A stretch of 37,236 nt of DNA from Metallosphaera yellowstonensis MK1 (GCF_000243315.1 NZ_JH597761.1:110604-147839), one strand, 5' to 3'. Shown: positions 16,966 to 26,037, counted from the first letter of the stretch. The notes: generated by a model from the sequence alone, not told the origin. Translations and numbers: made by a program.

Positions 16966-17194
16966 CTTCTCTTCTCGACCTCTCTAATTCCTCTCTAATC
17001 CCTTTTGCAGAACCTAAAAGGGAAAACAGTAATTGAACATTCTTTTGAGATTTTTTATTCTCCTCATAAAAAGTTATTAAATATTCTACCGCATCATTTA
17101 AGTTAACTCTCTTACCCTTATTCAACTGCAGTTCAGCAGCAATCTTAACTAACTTCTCCTTCACATCTTTACTAACTCTAATAATTTCACTCAT
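16949..17194 (-). CDS. vapB: VapB-type antitoxin (ribbon-helix-helix-like), orphaned
   Basis: An 81-aa protein. IIRVSKDVKEKLVKIAAEL near the start has the strand-helix layout of ribbon-helix-helix antitoxins, followed by NLNDAVEYLITFYEE. The charged C-terminal tail would wrap the toxin. The partner vapC is destroyed just downstream, so this antitoxin has no cognate toxin here. A perfect palindrome in its promoter suggests it still represses itself. Confidence 0.75.
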   Translation of the reverse strand: MSEIIRVSKDVKEKLVKIAAELQLNKGKRVNLNDAVEYLITFYEENKKSQKNVQLLFSLLGSAKGIREELERSRREDEGSS

Positions 17195-17215
17195 AACGTA
17201 AGAATAGGAAAGTGT

Positions 17216-17239
17216 GTATATAAAGTTTACTTTATATAC
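17216..17239 (-). promoter_or_regulatory. palindromic operator overlapping the vapB TATA box
   Basis: A perfect inverted repeat with 11-bp arms (GTATATAAAGT and ACTTTATATAC) and a 2-bp centre. It contains the TATA element itself about 25 bp before the start at 17194. Binding of a VapB-type dimer here would block TBP. Confidence 0.65.
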
Positions 17240-17433
17240 TTTGAATATAGTGTTTATCTTATGTAAACAACACAGTTCTTGAGAGTAAGAATATGTTAGG
17301 TAAAAATGACATCTCCTAACCCAAAGGATAGACCTAATATGAAAGAAGTCAAAAAGATGTCACAAAAATTTGTGATATAAGTAGTCAGTACTAGTACCTT
17401 TGACACAATTAAGCGAAAACTGAAGAGGCCGTG

Positions 17434-18663
17434 TCATCTCAATAAAAACTTCCACAAGGGCTCTAACTCGATTTTCTTACCGTTATAATCCATTGTTTCC
17501 TCCACGTCCCACGTTACGATTTTAGGTTTGAAACCCAATGATGAGGAGGCTTTAGTTAAAGCACTTAACTCCCTCTCCTTTATCCCCTCCTCATCGTAAG
17601 TTACCTGTATTAACTCCCCTTTTTTCTCATCTAAAAAGTCTACTTCGTAGTCCTCTCCTTTAACGAAGTACACTCCCTTGTTCTGGTTTTTCCTAAGCAA
17701 ATGTATTGCGACTAAATTCTCCATCAATCTCCCCACATCCTTTTTTATAGAGACTCCTTGAATGATACCCATGTCAACTACGTAAACCTTCTTGTTTTCT
17801 GCAATTCTGCTCAACTTTCCGATATACCTTTCCACGGAGTAAATCAAGTAACTTGAAGTCAGACCGTAAAACCACTCGTCAACAGTTTTATAATCAATTC
17901 TGAGCATTCTAGCAATTCTATTTAGAGAAACCTCAGAAGAGTAAAGGGAAATTACCGCTGAGGAAAACTCCTTAAACTTGGATATCCTCTTTATCTTAAG
18001 CCTCTGTACTACGTCTTTGAATAGTATATCGTTATAAATGCTGTTTACTATTTGCCTACTGTTCAGTAGCAACGCCTCAGGAAAACCTCCTATGCTCATG
18101 TACTCCCTTAAGTAATTCTTGATCTCGGCCCTCTCCCTCGTCGTGAGAGGTTCGGAGTAAATAACTCCCTTAAACCTTAGAAACTCCTTGAAGGAAAAGG
18201 GGAAGAGCGTGAAGTCCACATGCCTCCCGGTTAGGCTTGTGGCCAGCTCGCCGGAAAGTAACTTAGAATTACTCCCTGTTAATATTATCCTTTTAGTCTT
18301 CCTCAGCCTGCTCACGAAGGGTTCCCAACCTTGAATGTTCTGTATTTCGTCAAACAGGATGTAATCCACGTTACCGTAAAGTTCGTAAATGGCTTGTTCA
18401 ACAATATGCAGATCCTCGGATTTTAAATTTCTCAACCTCTCGTCATCAAAGTCAACATAAGCGAAGTTTTTATCTTTTAATAATAGGAGTGATAGAGTAG
18501 ATTTCCCGCTCCTCCTAACTCCTAGTATTGCTAAAACGTTTGGGATTGATAGGTTTGCTAACAACTCCTCCTTAGGCACATCTCTGGGTATTGCCCTACT
18601 CATTAAGTTTACTGCGTCCTCTCTTTGTTCCTTCAGAACGCTTTTTATTTCCTCAACGTTCAC
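17434..18663 (-). CDS. AAA_14/DUF4143 ATPase
   Basis: A 409-aa protein. Walker A is GVRRSGKST (about residues 48-56), Walker B is YILFDEIQN (about 99-107), sensor-like ILTGSNSKLLSGELAT follows, and FSFKEFLRF (about 157-165) is typical of this family. The C-terminal DUF4143 part contains YEVDFLDEKKGELIQV, a nuclease-like D/E-x-K-type strand pair. The function of the family is unknown; members are common in archaea and mobile regions. Start GTG 18663 fits a TATA box (GTTTAAAAA) about 25 bp upstream. Two perfect palindromes lie just beyond the TATA box. It is AT-richer than the chromosomal genes to the left. Confidence 0.85.
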   Translation of the reverse strand: MNVEEIKSVLKEQREDAVNLMSRAIPRDVPKEELLANLSIPNVLAILGVRRSGKSTLSLLLLKDKNFAYVDFDDERLRNLKSEDLHIVEQAIYELYGNVDYILFDEIQNIQGWEPFVSRLRKTKRIILTGSNSKLLSGELATSLTGRHVDFTLFPFSFKEFLRFKGVIYSEPLTTRERAEIKNYLREYMSIGGFPEALLLNSRQIVNSIYNDILFKDVVQRLKIKRISKFKEFSSAVISLYSSEVSLNRIARMLRIDYKTVDEWFYGLTSSYLIYSVERYIGKLSRIAENKKVYVVDMGIIQGVSIKKDVGRLMENLVAIHLLRKNQNKGVYFVKGEDYEVDFLDEKKGELIQVTYDEEGIKERELSALTKASSSLGFKPKIVTWDVEETMDYNGKKIELEPLWKFLLR

Positions 18664-18694
18664 GCATAATAGGAGTTTTTTTGGATTTTTAAAC

Positions 18695-18758
18695 TTTTGG
18701 AGTATACTCCAAAACTCTTCCGATTAACTTATGGAGTACACTCTTGGAGTATACTCCA
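18695..18758 (-). promoter_or_regulatory. tandem GGAGTATACTCC palindromes upstream of the DUF4143 gene
   Basis: One site is a perfect 20-bp palindrome centred on GGAGTATACTCC (18695-18714). A second perfect 14-bp copy lies at 18745-18758, with an imperfect copy (GGAGTACACTC) at 18733-18743. Three repeated sites adjoining the TATA/BRE region look like cooperative operators. The binding protein is unknown. Confidence 0.6.
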
Positions 18759-18793
18759 CATAACTGAATCTGAAGAGTAGTTCTATTTAATAA

Positions 18794-19859
18794 ACAGCAG
18801 TTATGGGAATCTTAGGGAGGTAATACGGGGAAGTCGGTATTGCTGAGAAGTTTTTCGACGTCGTCTTACTGAAAAGGTGCGGAATGACTGATCGAGTTGG
18901 CTAGGGAGAGTCCGGTCGGGGAAGTCAACAGGCTGGGAGTGGTGAGGGGGAACGGGAGGAGCAGGAAGGTCGACTGGCACTGATCCTCATGGTCCTGACG
19001 GAGGGCCAGCGTGAGGAACGCGGCCGAGACGTTCGGGTTGGAACGTGAATTGATGGGGCGTTGGGAGAACTCGACGACGCGTGGAGGTCCTGTCAGACTT
19101 TGAAGGGTCAGGTCGTCATCGTGGACGACACCGTGGACCACGACGCTCTGGGTAGACGTGAGCCCCCGAGAACTACTGGACCTACTGCCACACCCACGGG
19201 AGGTTCGAGAGGGCCAAGCTCCTCACGGTCGTGATAGTGGACCTCGGGCAGGACGTTCACGGTTTCCCCTACGCCGTGAGGAAGATGTTGAATTTGTGAG
19301 GGTCACAGAGTTCAAGACCAAGATCGACTTGGCCAGACGTTGGACGTGCTCAAGGAGCGCCTCCGGTAGCCAAGGTCGTCTTCGACCCCAGAACTGTCCG
19401 AGAAGCTCGTGACGGACAACGTGGTGTCAAGGCTCGAGTCCAACCGAACTCAGGGTCGGCCCAGGGGACCCTCGGGGGCGCTTCCCAGTGGAATACCCCC
19501 GGAGTCTACTACGCCGACCTGACCCTGGGAGGCCGAGTGATCACGGTGAAGTTGCTCCGGAAACACGACTCCAGGACACACGTCAGGTACCTCTACACGA
19601 CCGACCTCTCGCTCAGCGGGGAGGAGGCCTGCCTGGCCGGAGATCGAGGACCTCAAAGGGACGTCAAGGCCCACTCCTCATTCTGGGGGGCTTCAGGGCT
19701 ACCTCACGATCTTCACCGTCAACAACGTCGTCAGGGAGCTGGTGGGGGAGCTTAACCTGAGGAGCGTGGAGGCGTTCCTCAGGTCCTCGAACGTCATTTA
19801 GGCGGACCACCTGGGCTGATGAAAATCTTTAAGTTACGTTAAAGTCCCATAACTGCTGT
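18794..19859 (+). mobile_element. decayed 1066-bp transposon with CAGCAGTTAT ends
   Basis: It runs from ACAGCAGTTATGGGA to TCCCATAACTGCTGT (terminal inverted repeats). The interior is GC-rich and holds pieces of a DDE-type transposase in shifting frames. One piece (about 19118-19150) reads VIVDDTVDHDALG, a likely first catalytic Asp region, and another (about 19170-19280) reads YCHTHGRFERAKLLTVV. No frame is open for more than ~100 codons. The IS family is uncertain. It is the probable parent of the MITEs at 2769-2832 and 20955-21018 and of the fragment at 16732-16906. Confidence 0.72.
18866..19800 (+). pseudogene. degenerate transposase
   Basis: Coding remnants of the transposon are spread over all three plus-strand frames, with several stop codons. 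The best-preserved end reads GYLTIFTVNNVVRELVGELNLRS-like sequence (about 19705-19770) and is also present in the inverted fragment at 16732-16906. It cannot make a functional protein. Confidence 0.55.
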
Positions 19860-19875
19860 ACATGTCTTACATATT

Positions 19876-19895
19876 CGTAAATCTTATAATTTACG
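19876..19895 (+). promoter_or_regulatory. inverted repeat around the vapBC TATA box
   Basis: CGTAAAT (19876-19882) and ATTTACG (19889-19895) flank CTTATA, which sits about 26 bp before ATG 19912. A repressor site over the TATA box fits autoregulation by the VapBC complex. Confidence 0.5.
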
Positions 19896-19911
19896 CCACT
19901 AATCATTAATT

Positions 19912-20178
19912 ATGCCAACAATAAGTATAAGGATTGATGAAAAGTTAAAGAGGAAAATGGATGAGCTAAGCTACATAAACTGGAGCGAAGTAATAAGGAG
20001 AAAAATAGAGGAAGTAGTTGAGGAAGAGGAAAAGAAAAGGAGAGAAGAGGGAAAGAAAAAGAAGGACCTTAAAAGGATTAACGATGCGTCATTGAGGTCT
20101 TATGAGTTCTTCCTTAATTACGGGGGTAAAAAATCTGAAGAGACCATTAGGGAATGGCGTGACAAGAATTGGCAGTAG
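19912..20178 (+). CDS. vapB: VapB-type antitoxin (ribbon-helix-helix)
   Basis: An 88-aa protein. TISIRIDEKLKRKMDEL at the N-terminus and NWSEVIRRKIEEVVEEEE give the strand plus two helices of an RHH DNA-binding dimer. The Lys/Glu-rich middle and C-terminal tail would occupy the toxin's active site. It overlaps vapC by 10 bp. The transcript is probably leaderless. Confidence 0.85.
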   Translation: MPTISIRIDEKLKRKMDELSYINWSEVIRRKIEEVVEEEEKKRREEGKKKKDLKRINDASLRSYEFFLNYGGKKSEETIREWRDKNWQ

Positions 20179-20594
20179 TTGACGCTTCAGTCGTTATAAA
20201 ATGGTTTGCTAATGAGCAAAACAGTGAAGAAGCTTTATTGCTCAAAGAGGCTTACGCAAAAGGTCTAGAAGATTTATCAGCACCGTGTATTTTACCTTTC
20301 GAGGTGTTGAATGGACTGAAGTACACATACAATCTGGGGGAGAAGGAACTTAAAGAAGTAAGTAAAATACTTTCTGACTTCCAGATAACACTTTACGATA
20401 TCGAAAGTATGCAAGATGAAATTGTGACGATTTCTCAAACTTACGGTATTTCAATCTACGATTCAGCTTACGTAGCTTTAGGTAAGGTATTAGGAGATAA
20501 AGTTTACACAGCTGATGAGAAACTACTGAGGAAGGTCAGGGAATTACCTTTTGTACTTCACATAAGGGATTTCAAGATACCAGTGAAATCGTAG
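20169..20594 (+). CDS. vapC: VapC toxin (PIN-domain RNase)
   Basis: A 141-aa PIN domain. VVDASVVIKWF (residues 3-13) has the first Asp, LPFEVLNGLKY (about 42-52) the Glu, YDSAYVALGK (about 97-106) the second Asp, and VYTADEKLL (about 114-122) the third Asp, so the acidic metal site is complete. It is expected to cleave RNA when released from VapB. The start is TTG 20169 within the vapB stop region. Confidence 0.88.
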   Translation: MAVVDASVVIKWFANEQNSEEALLLKEAYAKGLEDLSAPCILPFEVLNGLKYTYNLGEKELKEVSKILSDFQITLYDIESMQDEIVTISQTYGISIYDSAYVALGKVLGDKVYTADEKLLRKVRELPFVLHIRDFKIPVKS

Positions 20595-20898
20595 TTCGAG
20601 TTGTTAAGCATCTGCCATAATATATCAATTCTCTAAATTCACTGTGATAGTGAATGAATTCATTTATTAGTATGCTAGCTTGAAAATCTTTTAACATAGT
20701 TTTTGAGCTTCGTCATCAAAATAATTTAGTTTTTAAACCCTTACAGAGGATTTTCCGAAAGATATTTTGGTTAGTTTTTGTAACAAACTAATGACAATAT
20801 GCAATAGGAGAGGTGAGGATACGATATAACTGAAGAGTATACCGTTATATTCACTTTGGTTCTCGACAGTGAGAATAAACACTTTAATATTAACGTTT

Positions 20899-21066
20899 GG
20901 GCGATTCACGGATCCATTGCGATTTCAATTTGTTTCCCTAAAAATAGATAAGAGCAGCAGTTATCAGATTTTACCTTGATTACAGGGCGCTACCTAAGGA
21001 AAAATCCCACAACTGCTGTAAGAGTAATTGATCCTACACTTCAGGTAACACTAATAAGGGACGAGC
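20899..21066 (+). mobile_element. degenerate left end of an IS256-like element, interrupted by a MITE
   Basis: GGGCGATTCACGGATCC and the following CATTGCGATTTCAATTTG match the left tip of the element at 21357 with changes. After the MITE, sequence resembling its next section resumes (TTGATCCTACA, then GGGACGAGC). No coding capacity remains. Confidence 0.65.
20955..21018. repeat. 64-bp MITE of the CAGCAGTTAT family
   Basis: The tips CAGCAGTTAT and CAACTGCTG are flanked by a perfect 6-bp duplication, TAAGAG (20949-20954 and 21019-21024). It is the same size and has a similar interior (CCTTGATTAC) to the MITE at 2769-2832. It sits inside the degenerate IS256-like end, so it inserted later. Confidence 0.75.
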
Positions 21067-21356
21067 ATGAGGTAATATCATGGAGTTCCTGACTTCCTTA
21101 ATATAGAACATATTAGTCAGATCTGTATTACGCAGATCTGACTGGAGTGTAGGCCTTTGACTCCTCTAGGGGGCTTAAAGCTCGATGAGGAGCTTGCCAT
21201 CCTCTAACCGGAAGTTGGGCTTGAAGTCCGAATAAGGGCAAATTTAGAGGCCCCAGTTTTAGGAATAGATGTATAAAAAGATAAATTAACTGTACTCTAT
21301 AATAAACAGTTAAACGCTAGTGAGTAAAGCAGGTTTCATCACTTGCGTAAGTAGTG
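21067..21356. other. non-coding stretch with a strong hairpin
   Basis: The clearest structure is a perfect 11-bp stem at 21115-21143 (AGTCAGATCTG, loop TATTACG, CAGATCTGACT). No gene is visible. The stem could be a terminator, an element end or a structured RNA. The rest is unassigned. Confidence 0.4.
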
Positions 21357-22512
21357 GGGCGATTCAGGGCTCCATTGCGATTTCTATTTGTTTCTATAGA
21401 ATGAAAGTGACTTAATTGATCCTACATCAGTACACGAAAAGGGGACGAGCGCTAGGTCATACCATGAGACACTCATTCAATCACGTGGTGACCTCGCTCG
21501 TCCCCGAGTTACTTGGGAAGGACGCGCTATTAAATGAAATAGCTGAGATCGAGAGGAGGGCCCTGGAGGAGAGGAGGACCTCCCCCAGGTACGCCAGGGG
21601 GAAGGAGGTGAGGAGGAGGGGTTACGCCAGGTACAGGTTCTTGAAGGGGTTCAAGGTCTCCCTCTGGGGGTCGTGTACGGGCTGGAGTGGGTCACGGTGA
21701 GGTTGCCCGTGATGTACAGGGGAAGGGAGAGGGTGAGGACTGGAGTGGAGGAGTTGCTCAGGGAGGAGAGGCCGGTGCTCAGGTCCCTCCTCCTGCCCGT
21801 GTTGGGAGGGAAGTTGAACGCCGAGCTCTGGACCCAGGAGCTGGAGGTGAGGGGGACTTCAAGTACGTGGTCGTGGACGGGAAGTACGTGAAGTTGAGGG
21901 GAGGGAGGAGGGGGGTCCTCTTAATCGCGTTGGGACTCACTGACCACGGTGTGAGGGCCGTGCTGGACGTGGTCCCGACCGGGGAAGAGGACGTCGTGAG
22001 CTACTGGGACCTCCCGGTGAGGCTGTGGAGGAGGTACAACCTCACCCTGGTCGTAGCCGACGGGGTGAAGGCCCTAGACACGGCAATCTCCCGTTCCGGG
22101 ATCAAGGTCGCGAGGCAGACCTGCCCGGTCTACCTCAAACGGAGGGTGGACAGGAGGGTGAGGGTCTTGCTGGACCTCCTCCTCTCCTTCGCCGAGTCCG
22201 TCCCCATCCGTGGCTCTCCCCTCCTCTCCTACCTCCTCGCCCCCAGGGAGGCCCCTCCTCAGGTCGAACAACCTGGCCGAGTCCTTCAACTCCCTCCTGG
22301 GGAGTTCGGCAAGTGCCACTCCCCCTGGAGGACCGGATCGCCCGGGCCGTAGCAATCAACTACAACCTCTCGACCTGTTATCTCGCTCTTGTAATAATAT
22401 TACAGAGTCCTTATTTCTTCGTGAAACGGTCAAATATATTCAATAATTCCTCCATTGAATAAGTCCAAATCAACAGAGATATTACAATTTGCAAAGGAGC
22501 CCTGAATCGCCC
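21357..22512 (+). mobile_element. IS256-like insertion sequence, 1156 bp
   Basis: Its ends are GGGCGATTCAGGGCTCC (21357) and the inverted GGAGCCCTGAATCGCCC (ending 22512). It encodes a frameshifted transposase. It truncates the DUF499 gene on its right side. The bases flanking the two ends show no matching duplication, so the outer junctions were probably rearranged after insertion. An inverted copy starts at 36593. Confidence 0.82.
21416..22462 (+). pseudogene. IS256/mutator-type transposase, frameshifted
   Basis: Pieces in several frames: an N-terminal part from 21416; a central part reading VVVDGKYVKLRGGRRGVLLIALGL and VLDVVPTGEEDVVSYWDLP; VVADGVKALDTAISRSGIKVARQTC, with the second catalytic Asp; and a C-terminal SNNLAESFNSLL. 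The DG-x-Y/ALGL/SDG-like/QxC order fits IS256-family DDE transposases, though closer archaeal IS groups are possible. At least two frameshifts make it inactive. Confidence 0.75.
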
Positions 22513-23218
22513 TCCTTTACTCTTCTCCTCTATTTTTGCAGGAATTGTAACTAATAATACTACAGGCAAGTTAGATCCCAAAGAGGCTAAATTCTCAAAG
22601 AAGTACAGACATTGATTATAATAATTACCACCACTTAACCCCTTTAATCTTACTAAATAAGCAGCTATCTCATCTACTAAAATTAATACTCTTTCTCCCT
22701 TAAATAATTCCTCTAGTTTATCTTTCGTCGGTGACATGAGATCTTCGTCGTATTTCCTTACGACATCGTATTTCCTAATCTTTTGGCAATGTATCCCCAC
22801 AAAGTTTTTATCTTAATTCCGTCTTCCTCTATTGGATCTTCTGGGGAAGGTGCAGTTCTACTATCCTTACTTCCAATACCTATTACCTTAATATTTTCAG
22901 GGACTTCAAGACCGAATTCCCTTGCTACCGTAGGATTATTAAAAGCATGAAATAGTAAAAGTACAGTATGAGTTTTACCTCCTCCGAATAAAGAATATAA
23001 CGTCATACTTAGGCCTTTACCTTGAGTCAAAGCATTCGTTATTTCCCTAACTAAACTTTTCATAGAATCGGTAATGTACGTCGAAGAGAAGAATTCTCTG
23101 GAATCAAGATAAATTGATGGTGCGTTTTTAACTATTACGTCACTGAGCTCTGGAGCTACTTGATCGTCCAATTAAATACGTCTTCCCTAACCTTATTCTC
23201 GTAAATCAGATTACTCAT
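22513..23218 (-). pseudogene. DUF499 ATPase, frameshifted and cut off by an IS
   Basis: It starts at ATG 23218, overlapping the methylase stop (ATGA), and reads MSNLIYENKVREDVF. A frameshift near 23165 leads into LDDQVAPELSDVIVKNAP. The conserved DUF499 segment EFFSSTYITDSMKSL and Walker A LFGGGKTHTVLLLFH follow. A second shift near 22775 (one base short) leads to KYDVVRKYDEDLMSP and Walker B VLILVDEIAAYLVRLKG. After about 235 residues the gene ends in the IS at 22512; DUF499 proteins are normally around 1000 aa. DUF499 proteins are the usual partner of DUF1156 methylases in antiviral arrays. This copy cannot be functional unless the missing part lies elsewhere. Confidence 0.8.
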
Positions 23219-26010
23219 TGAACCCACTTTTCTATGTTTGTTTTTTCTCCAGATAAACGCTTAGAAGGTTCCTTTTCTACATCAGAATCATCTAATACTT
23301 TTGTCAAGATTCTAGCAATAGCTAAAGCCTCATCTACGAAACGTGTCCTTTCCTTAAGCTTGTTCACCTCTTCCTTTATCTTATCCGGGTTCTTTAATGA
23401 GATGTATTCGAGATAATGAAATGCTTCAACTGGGTTAGAGAAGTTATAGTCGCCTTGAATAGCCTTTCTTACGTCTGGAAGTTGCTCTAATGCCGAAATG
23501 AGACTAAGTTGATCCTTAGCAGCTTGATCTGGCTCAATAAGTGCAATAGAATCTTTATCTAAACTGATAATCCCATTATCTTGTAGACTTTTAACGTCTA
23601 TGTTTCCAGAAATATTCAAGTAAGTTAGAGAATTTCTAACTAATTTTCTCACTCCTCTTTTTGGAGTTGGAATTAAGAGTTTTACTAAAACGTAGTACGT
23701 TGAATTAGGATTAGAAATTGACACACCTGCACCTTTAGATAGTCCTTCAATTATTGACTGCGTAGTAGTAGGAAATATATACTTAGTAATAAGATCACTT
23801 ACAGCATTAACTCCTTCATCTCCCAATCCTACTAATTTCTCGTATTTTGTAAATACACTAATAACTTTTCCTAAAATTTCTATGTAAGTATCTAAGGAAA
23901 GCTTAAGCTTTCCCTTAGTTAACATGGTTGATATCCAATCTGAGACAGTTGAAATTGCCTCTTTCCTGACTTCTTGAACTAGTTTCTGTCCCTCTGCTCT
24001 TTTCCTCCATACTATAGCCATCGACTTATCTAACGAAATTGTAGTATTACGAGCCGTTATTCGCGTTTCGTCTTCCGTAGTTACCGTATATGTAGTGGTT
24101 ATTCTAAACTTTGAAGAATACCAACTAGCGTAAAGTAGAGAAATCCACGCGTCTGGAGAAGTATGATTATAGAATGTTATGAGTAATCCATCATCGTTTA
24201 AAGATTCGCTAAGCTTGTTAAATGCTTTGGCTAGTCTATCTCTAAAATAATCATAAGTACCAACACTATTATCGAACGTCTTAGTTCTCTTTTCGTCAAC
24301 TCCAATATCTTTTGGTACTAGTTCTTCCCATTGTGTATTATAAGAAAATGGAAAAACTCTTTTTAACCATACATAATAGAAATCACTTACTTCAGGGTAA
24401 GGGACATCGTCTGCATAAGGCGGATCTGTAACTATAAGGTCTATTTTATCGCTTAAATTTAATTCATTTACATCAGAATTAAGAATTTCGACTTGTGAAT
24501 TAGAATTAGTTAGTATCAAATATTCTAATCCTTCTTCTACATGTTCCAAACTTCTAGATAAGGAACCTATAATGTTAGCTAAAGGAGATATTTCAACCCA
24601 GTTCCATGTAAACGCAAATCTTCTAAATGACAATGCATGAGCAATAAATTTTCTGCTAGGTTCAACCGATGTTAAGAAGCAATTATGTCTTATATGATTT
24701 AAGAATGCTATAGTTAAATATGTTATTATAGCTTCTTTATATTTCTCATCTCCTCCAATCTTTTCTTTAAATTCGTTTAATTCGTCAATAATTCTACTAA
24801 AAATCACTAGCTGCCTAGCATCGAATAATTTAAAGAATTTATCTATACCCCATGCAGTAAATCTGAGAACACCGTATGAAGCAACATTCTCTGTAGGTAT
24901 TTTGCTTATATCAATTTCCCTTAATCTAGCAAATGATTCCCAGAATTTTTTCTCATCTTCTTCTGTAATCTCTTCAAAAGCTATGTCTTTCGATTCTCCA
25001 TTAAATTTTATGAGAAGTTTAGGTCTAGCTTTAGAATTACGTAAGTCTTCTAGGTTTATTTCTCCATTTAAAAATCTTTCATAATTCTTATTCCACTCTT
25101 TTATTGCTTCTTTTATGTACCATTTATCACCTTTACCGGGGAATACATTATTACAGTACAAACATCTGGCATTACTACTTTTAGCACTAAAGTTTCCCTC
25201 GGGTACGTCATAATCTTTTCCATCTACTATAATTTTATTCTTACTTACCTTAGCTGTTATACTTTGTTTATTAAACTCTTTATTTAGGTCTAAAACCTTT
25301 ATTCTAAGGTTACCTCCATTAATTTCTGGCTTCATAAAAACTATTCTCTTAAACTTTCCAGACTTAACTCCTTCTTCGTTTTCTCCTTCATTACTTTTCA
25401 TAGCCATTAGCCACCACTGCTTAGCCAAAGGAGTGTAATTACCGCAATGGGGGCATTTAACTTCCCATGTCCCCACAAACCCATTGTCTTCATACAATTC
25501 TTTTACATAGTTTTCTAAGCTCTTAAGGAGTTCATCCCCATATTTTTTAACGTCGTCTATAAGTTTCTTTCCATATTTAGGATATTCCAATACTGCCTTT
25601 AGAAATACGTAGGCAGTAGGTAAAAGTTCTGATGCAATAACTTTACCTATTCCTAATCTTTTAGCCTCTAACGGAATTGAACCGAAACCTGCAAAAGGAT
25701 CTAAAAGCGTAAAGCCCTTAAATCTACCGTTAGTTATAGGCTGAAGTTTATGAGGAATTTCAGTCTTTGGACCGTTATTTTGAAGTCTAATCATTCTTTT
25801 AAATTCGTCTAATGGAAAATCTTCAGGTAACAGTGCAGCAGCTGTGAAAGCTCTGGCTGAAATAAGAGGTTTTCTAGTCCACCAAAAAATCATTTCCCAA
25901 TAAGTTGGTCTTCCAGGACCTTTCTCTCTAGCTGCTTGTTTATCTATTTTAGGAATTAAAGTTGCGAAAGAATCACTTTCGATTAACCGTCTCCCATTAT
26001 TTATTGCCAT
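23215..26010 (-). CDS. DUF1156 DNA methyltransferase
   Basis: About 931 aa. MIFWWTRKPLISARAF (about residues 40-56) is the N-terminal DUF1156 signature. The SAM-binding motif LLDPFAGFGSIPLEAKR is at about 102-118 and the catalytic TDPPYADDVPYPEVSDFYYVW at about 528. Two zinc-type pairs, CPHCG (about 187) and CLYC (about 284), lie in a large insert that may recognise the target sequence. The DPPY motif indicates N6-adenine or N4-cytosine methylation. The C-terminal 230 residues are unassigned. I prefer ATG 26010 because a TATA box lies 25 bp upstream; a TTG at 26016 is two codons earlier. It is coupled to the broken DUF499 gene. Its expected role is to mark host DNA for the defence array. Confidence 0.88.
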   Translation of the reverse strand: MAINNGRRLIESDSFATLIPKIDKQAAREKGPGRPTYWEMIFWWTRKPLISARAFTAAALLPEDFPLDEFKRMIRLQNNGPKTEIPHKLQPITNGRFKGFTLLDPFAGFGSIPLEAKRLGIGKVIASELLPTAYVFLKAVLEYPKYGKKLIDDVKKYGDELLKSLENYVKELYEDNGFVGTWEVKCPHCGNYTPLAKQWWLMAMKSNEGENEEGVKSGKFKRIVFMKPEINGGNLRIKVLDLNKEFNKQSITAKVSKNKIIVDGKDYDVPEGNFSAKSSNARCLYCNNVFPGKGDKWYIKEAIKEWNKNYERFLNGEINLEDLRNSKARPKLLIKFNGESKDIAFEEITEEDEKKFWESFARLREIDISKIPTENVASYGVLRFTAWGIDKFFKLFDARQLVIFSRIIDELNEFKEKIGGDEKYKEAIITYLTIAFLNHIRHNCFLTSVEPSRKFIAHALSFRRFAFTWNWVEISPLANIIGSLSRSLEHVEEGLEYLILTNSNSQVEILNSDVNELNLSDKIDLIVTDPPYADDVPYPEVSDFYYVWLKRVFPFSYNTQWEELVPKDIGVDEKRTKTFDNSVGTYDYFRDRLAKAFNKLSESLNDDGLLITFYNHTSPDAWISLLYASWYSSKFRITTTYTVTTEDETRITARNTTISLDKSMAIVWRKRAEGQKLVQEVRKEAISTVSDWISTMLTKGKLKLSLDTYIEILGKVISVFTKYEKLVGLGDEGVNAVSDLITKYIFPTTTQSIIEGLSKGAGVSISNPNSTYYVLVKLLIPTPKRGVRKLVRNSLTYLNISGNIDVKSLQDNGIISLDKDSIALIEPDQAAKDQLSLISALEQLPDVRKAIQGDYNFSNPVEAFHYLEYISLKNPDKIKEEVNKLKERTRFVDEALAIARILTKVLDDSDVEKEPSKRLSGEKTNIEKWVQ

Positions 26011-26027
26011 ACGCAATAAGAAACTTC

Positions 26028-26037
26028 TATATATTTT
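26028..26037 (-). promoter_or_regulatory. TATA box of the DUF1156 gene
   Basis: AAAATATATA on the minus strand about 20-25 bp before ATG 26010, indicating a leaderless mRNA and an operon start independent of the nuclease-helicase. Confidence 0.5.

Noticed and set aside
22411-22512. Apparent C-terminal extension of the DUF499 frame (MEELLNIFDRFTKK)
   Set aside because: These codons lie inside the IS end and are repeated in the inverted IS copy at 36600-36690; they are not part of the ATPase.
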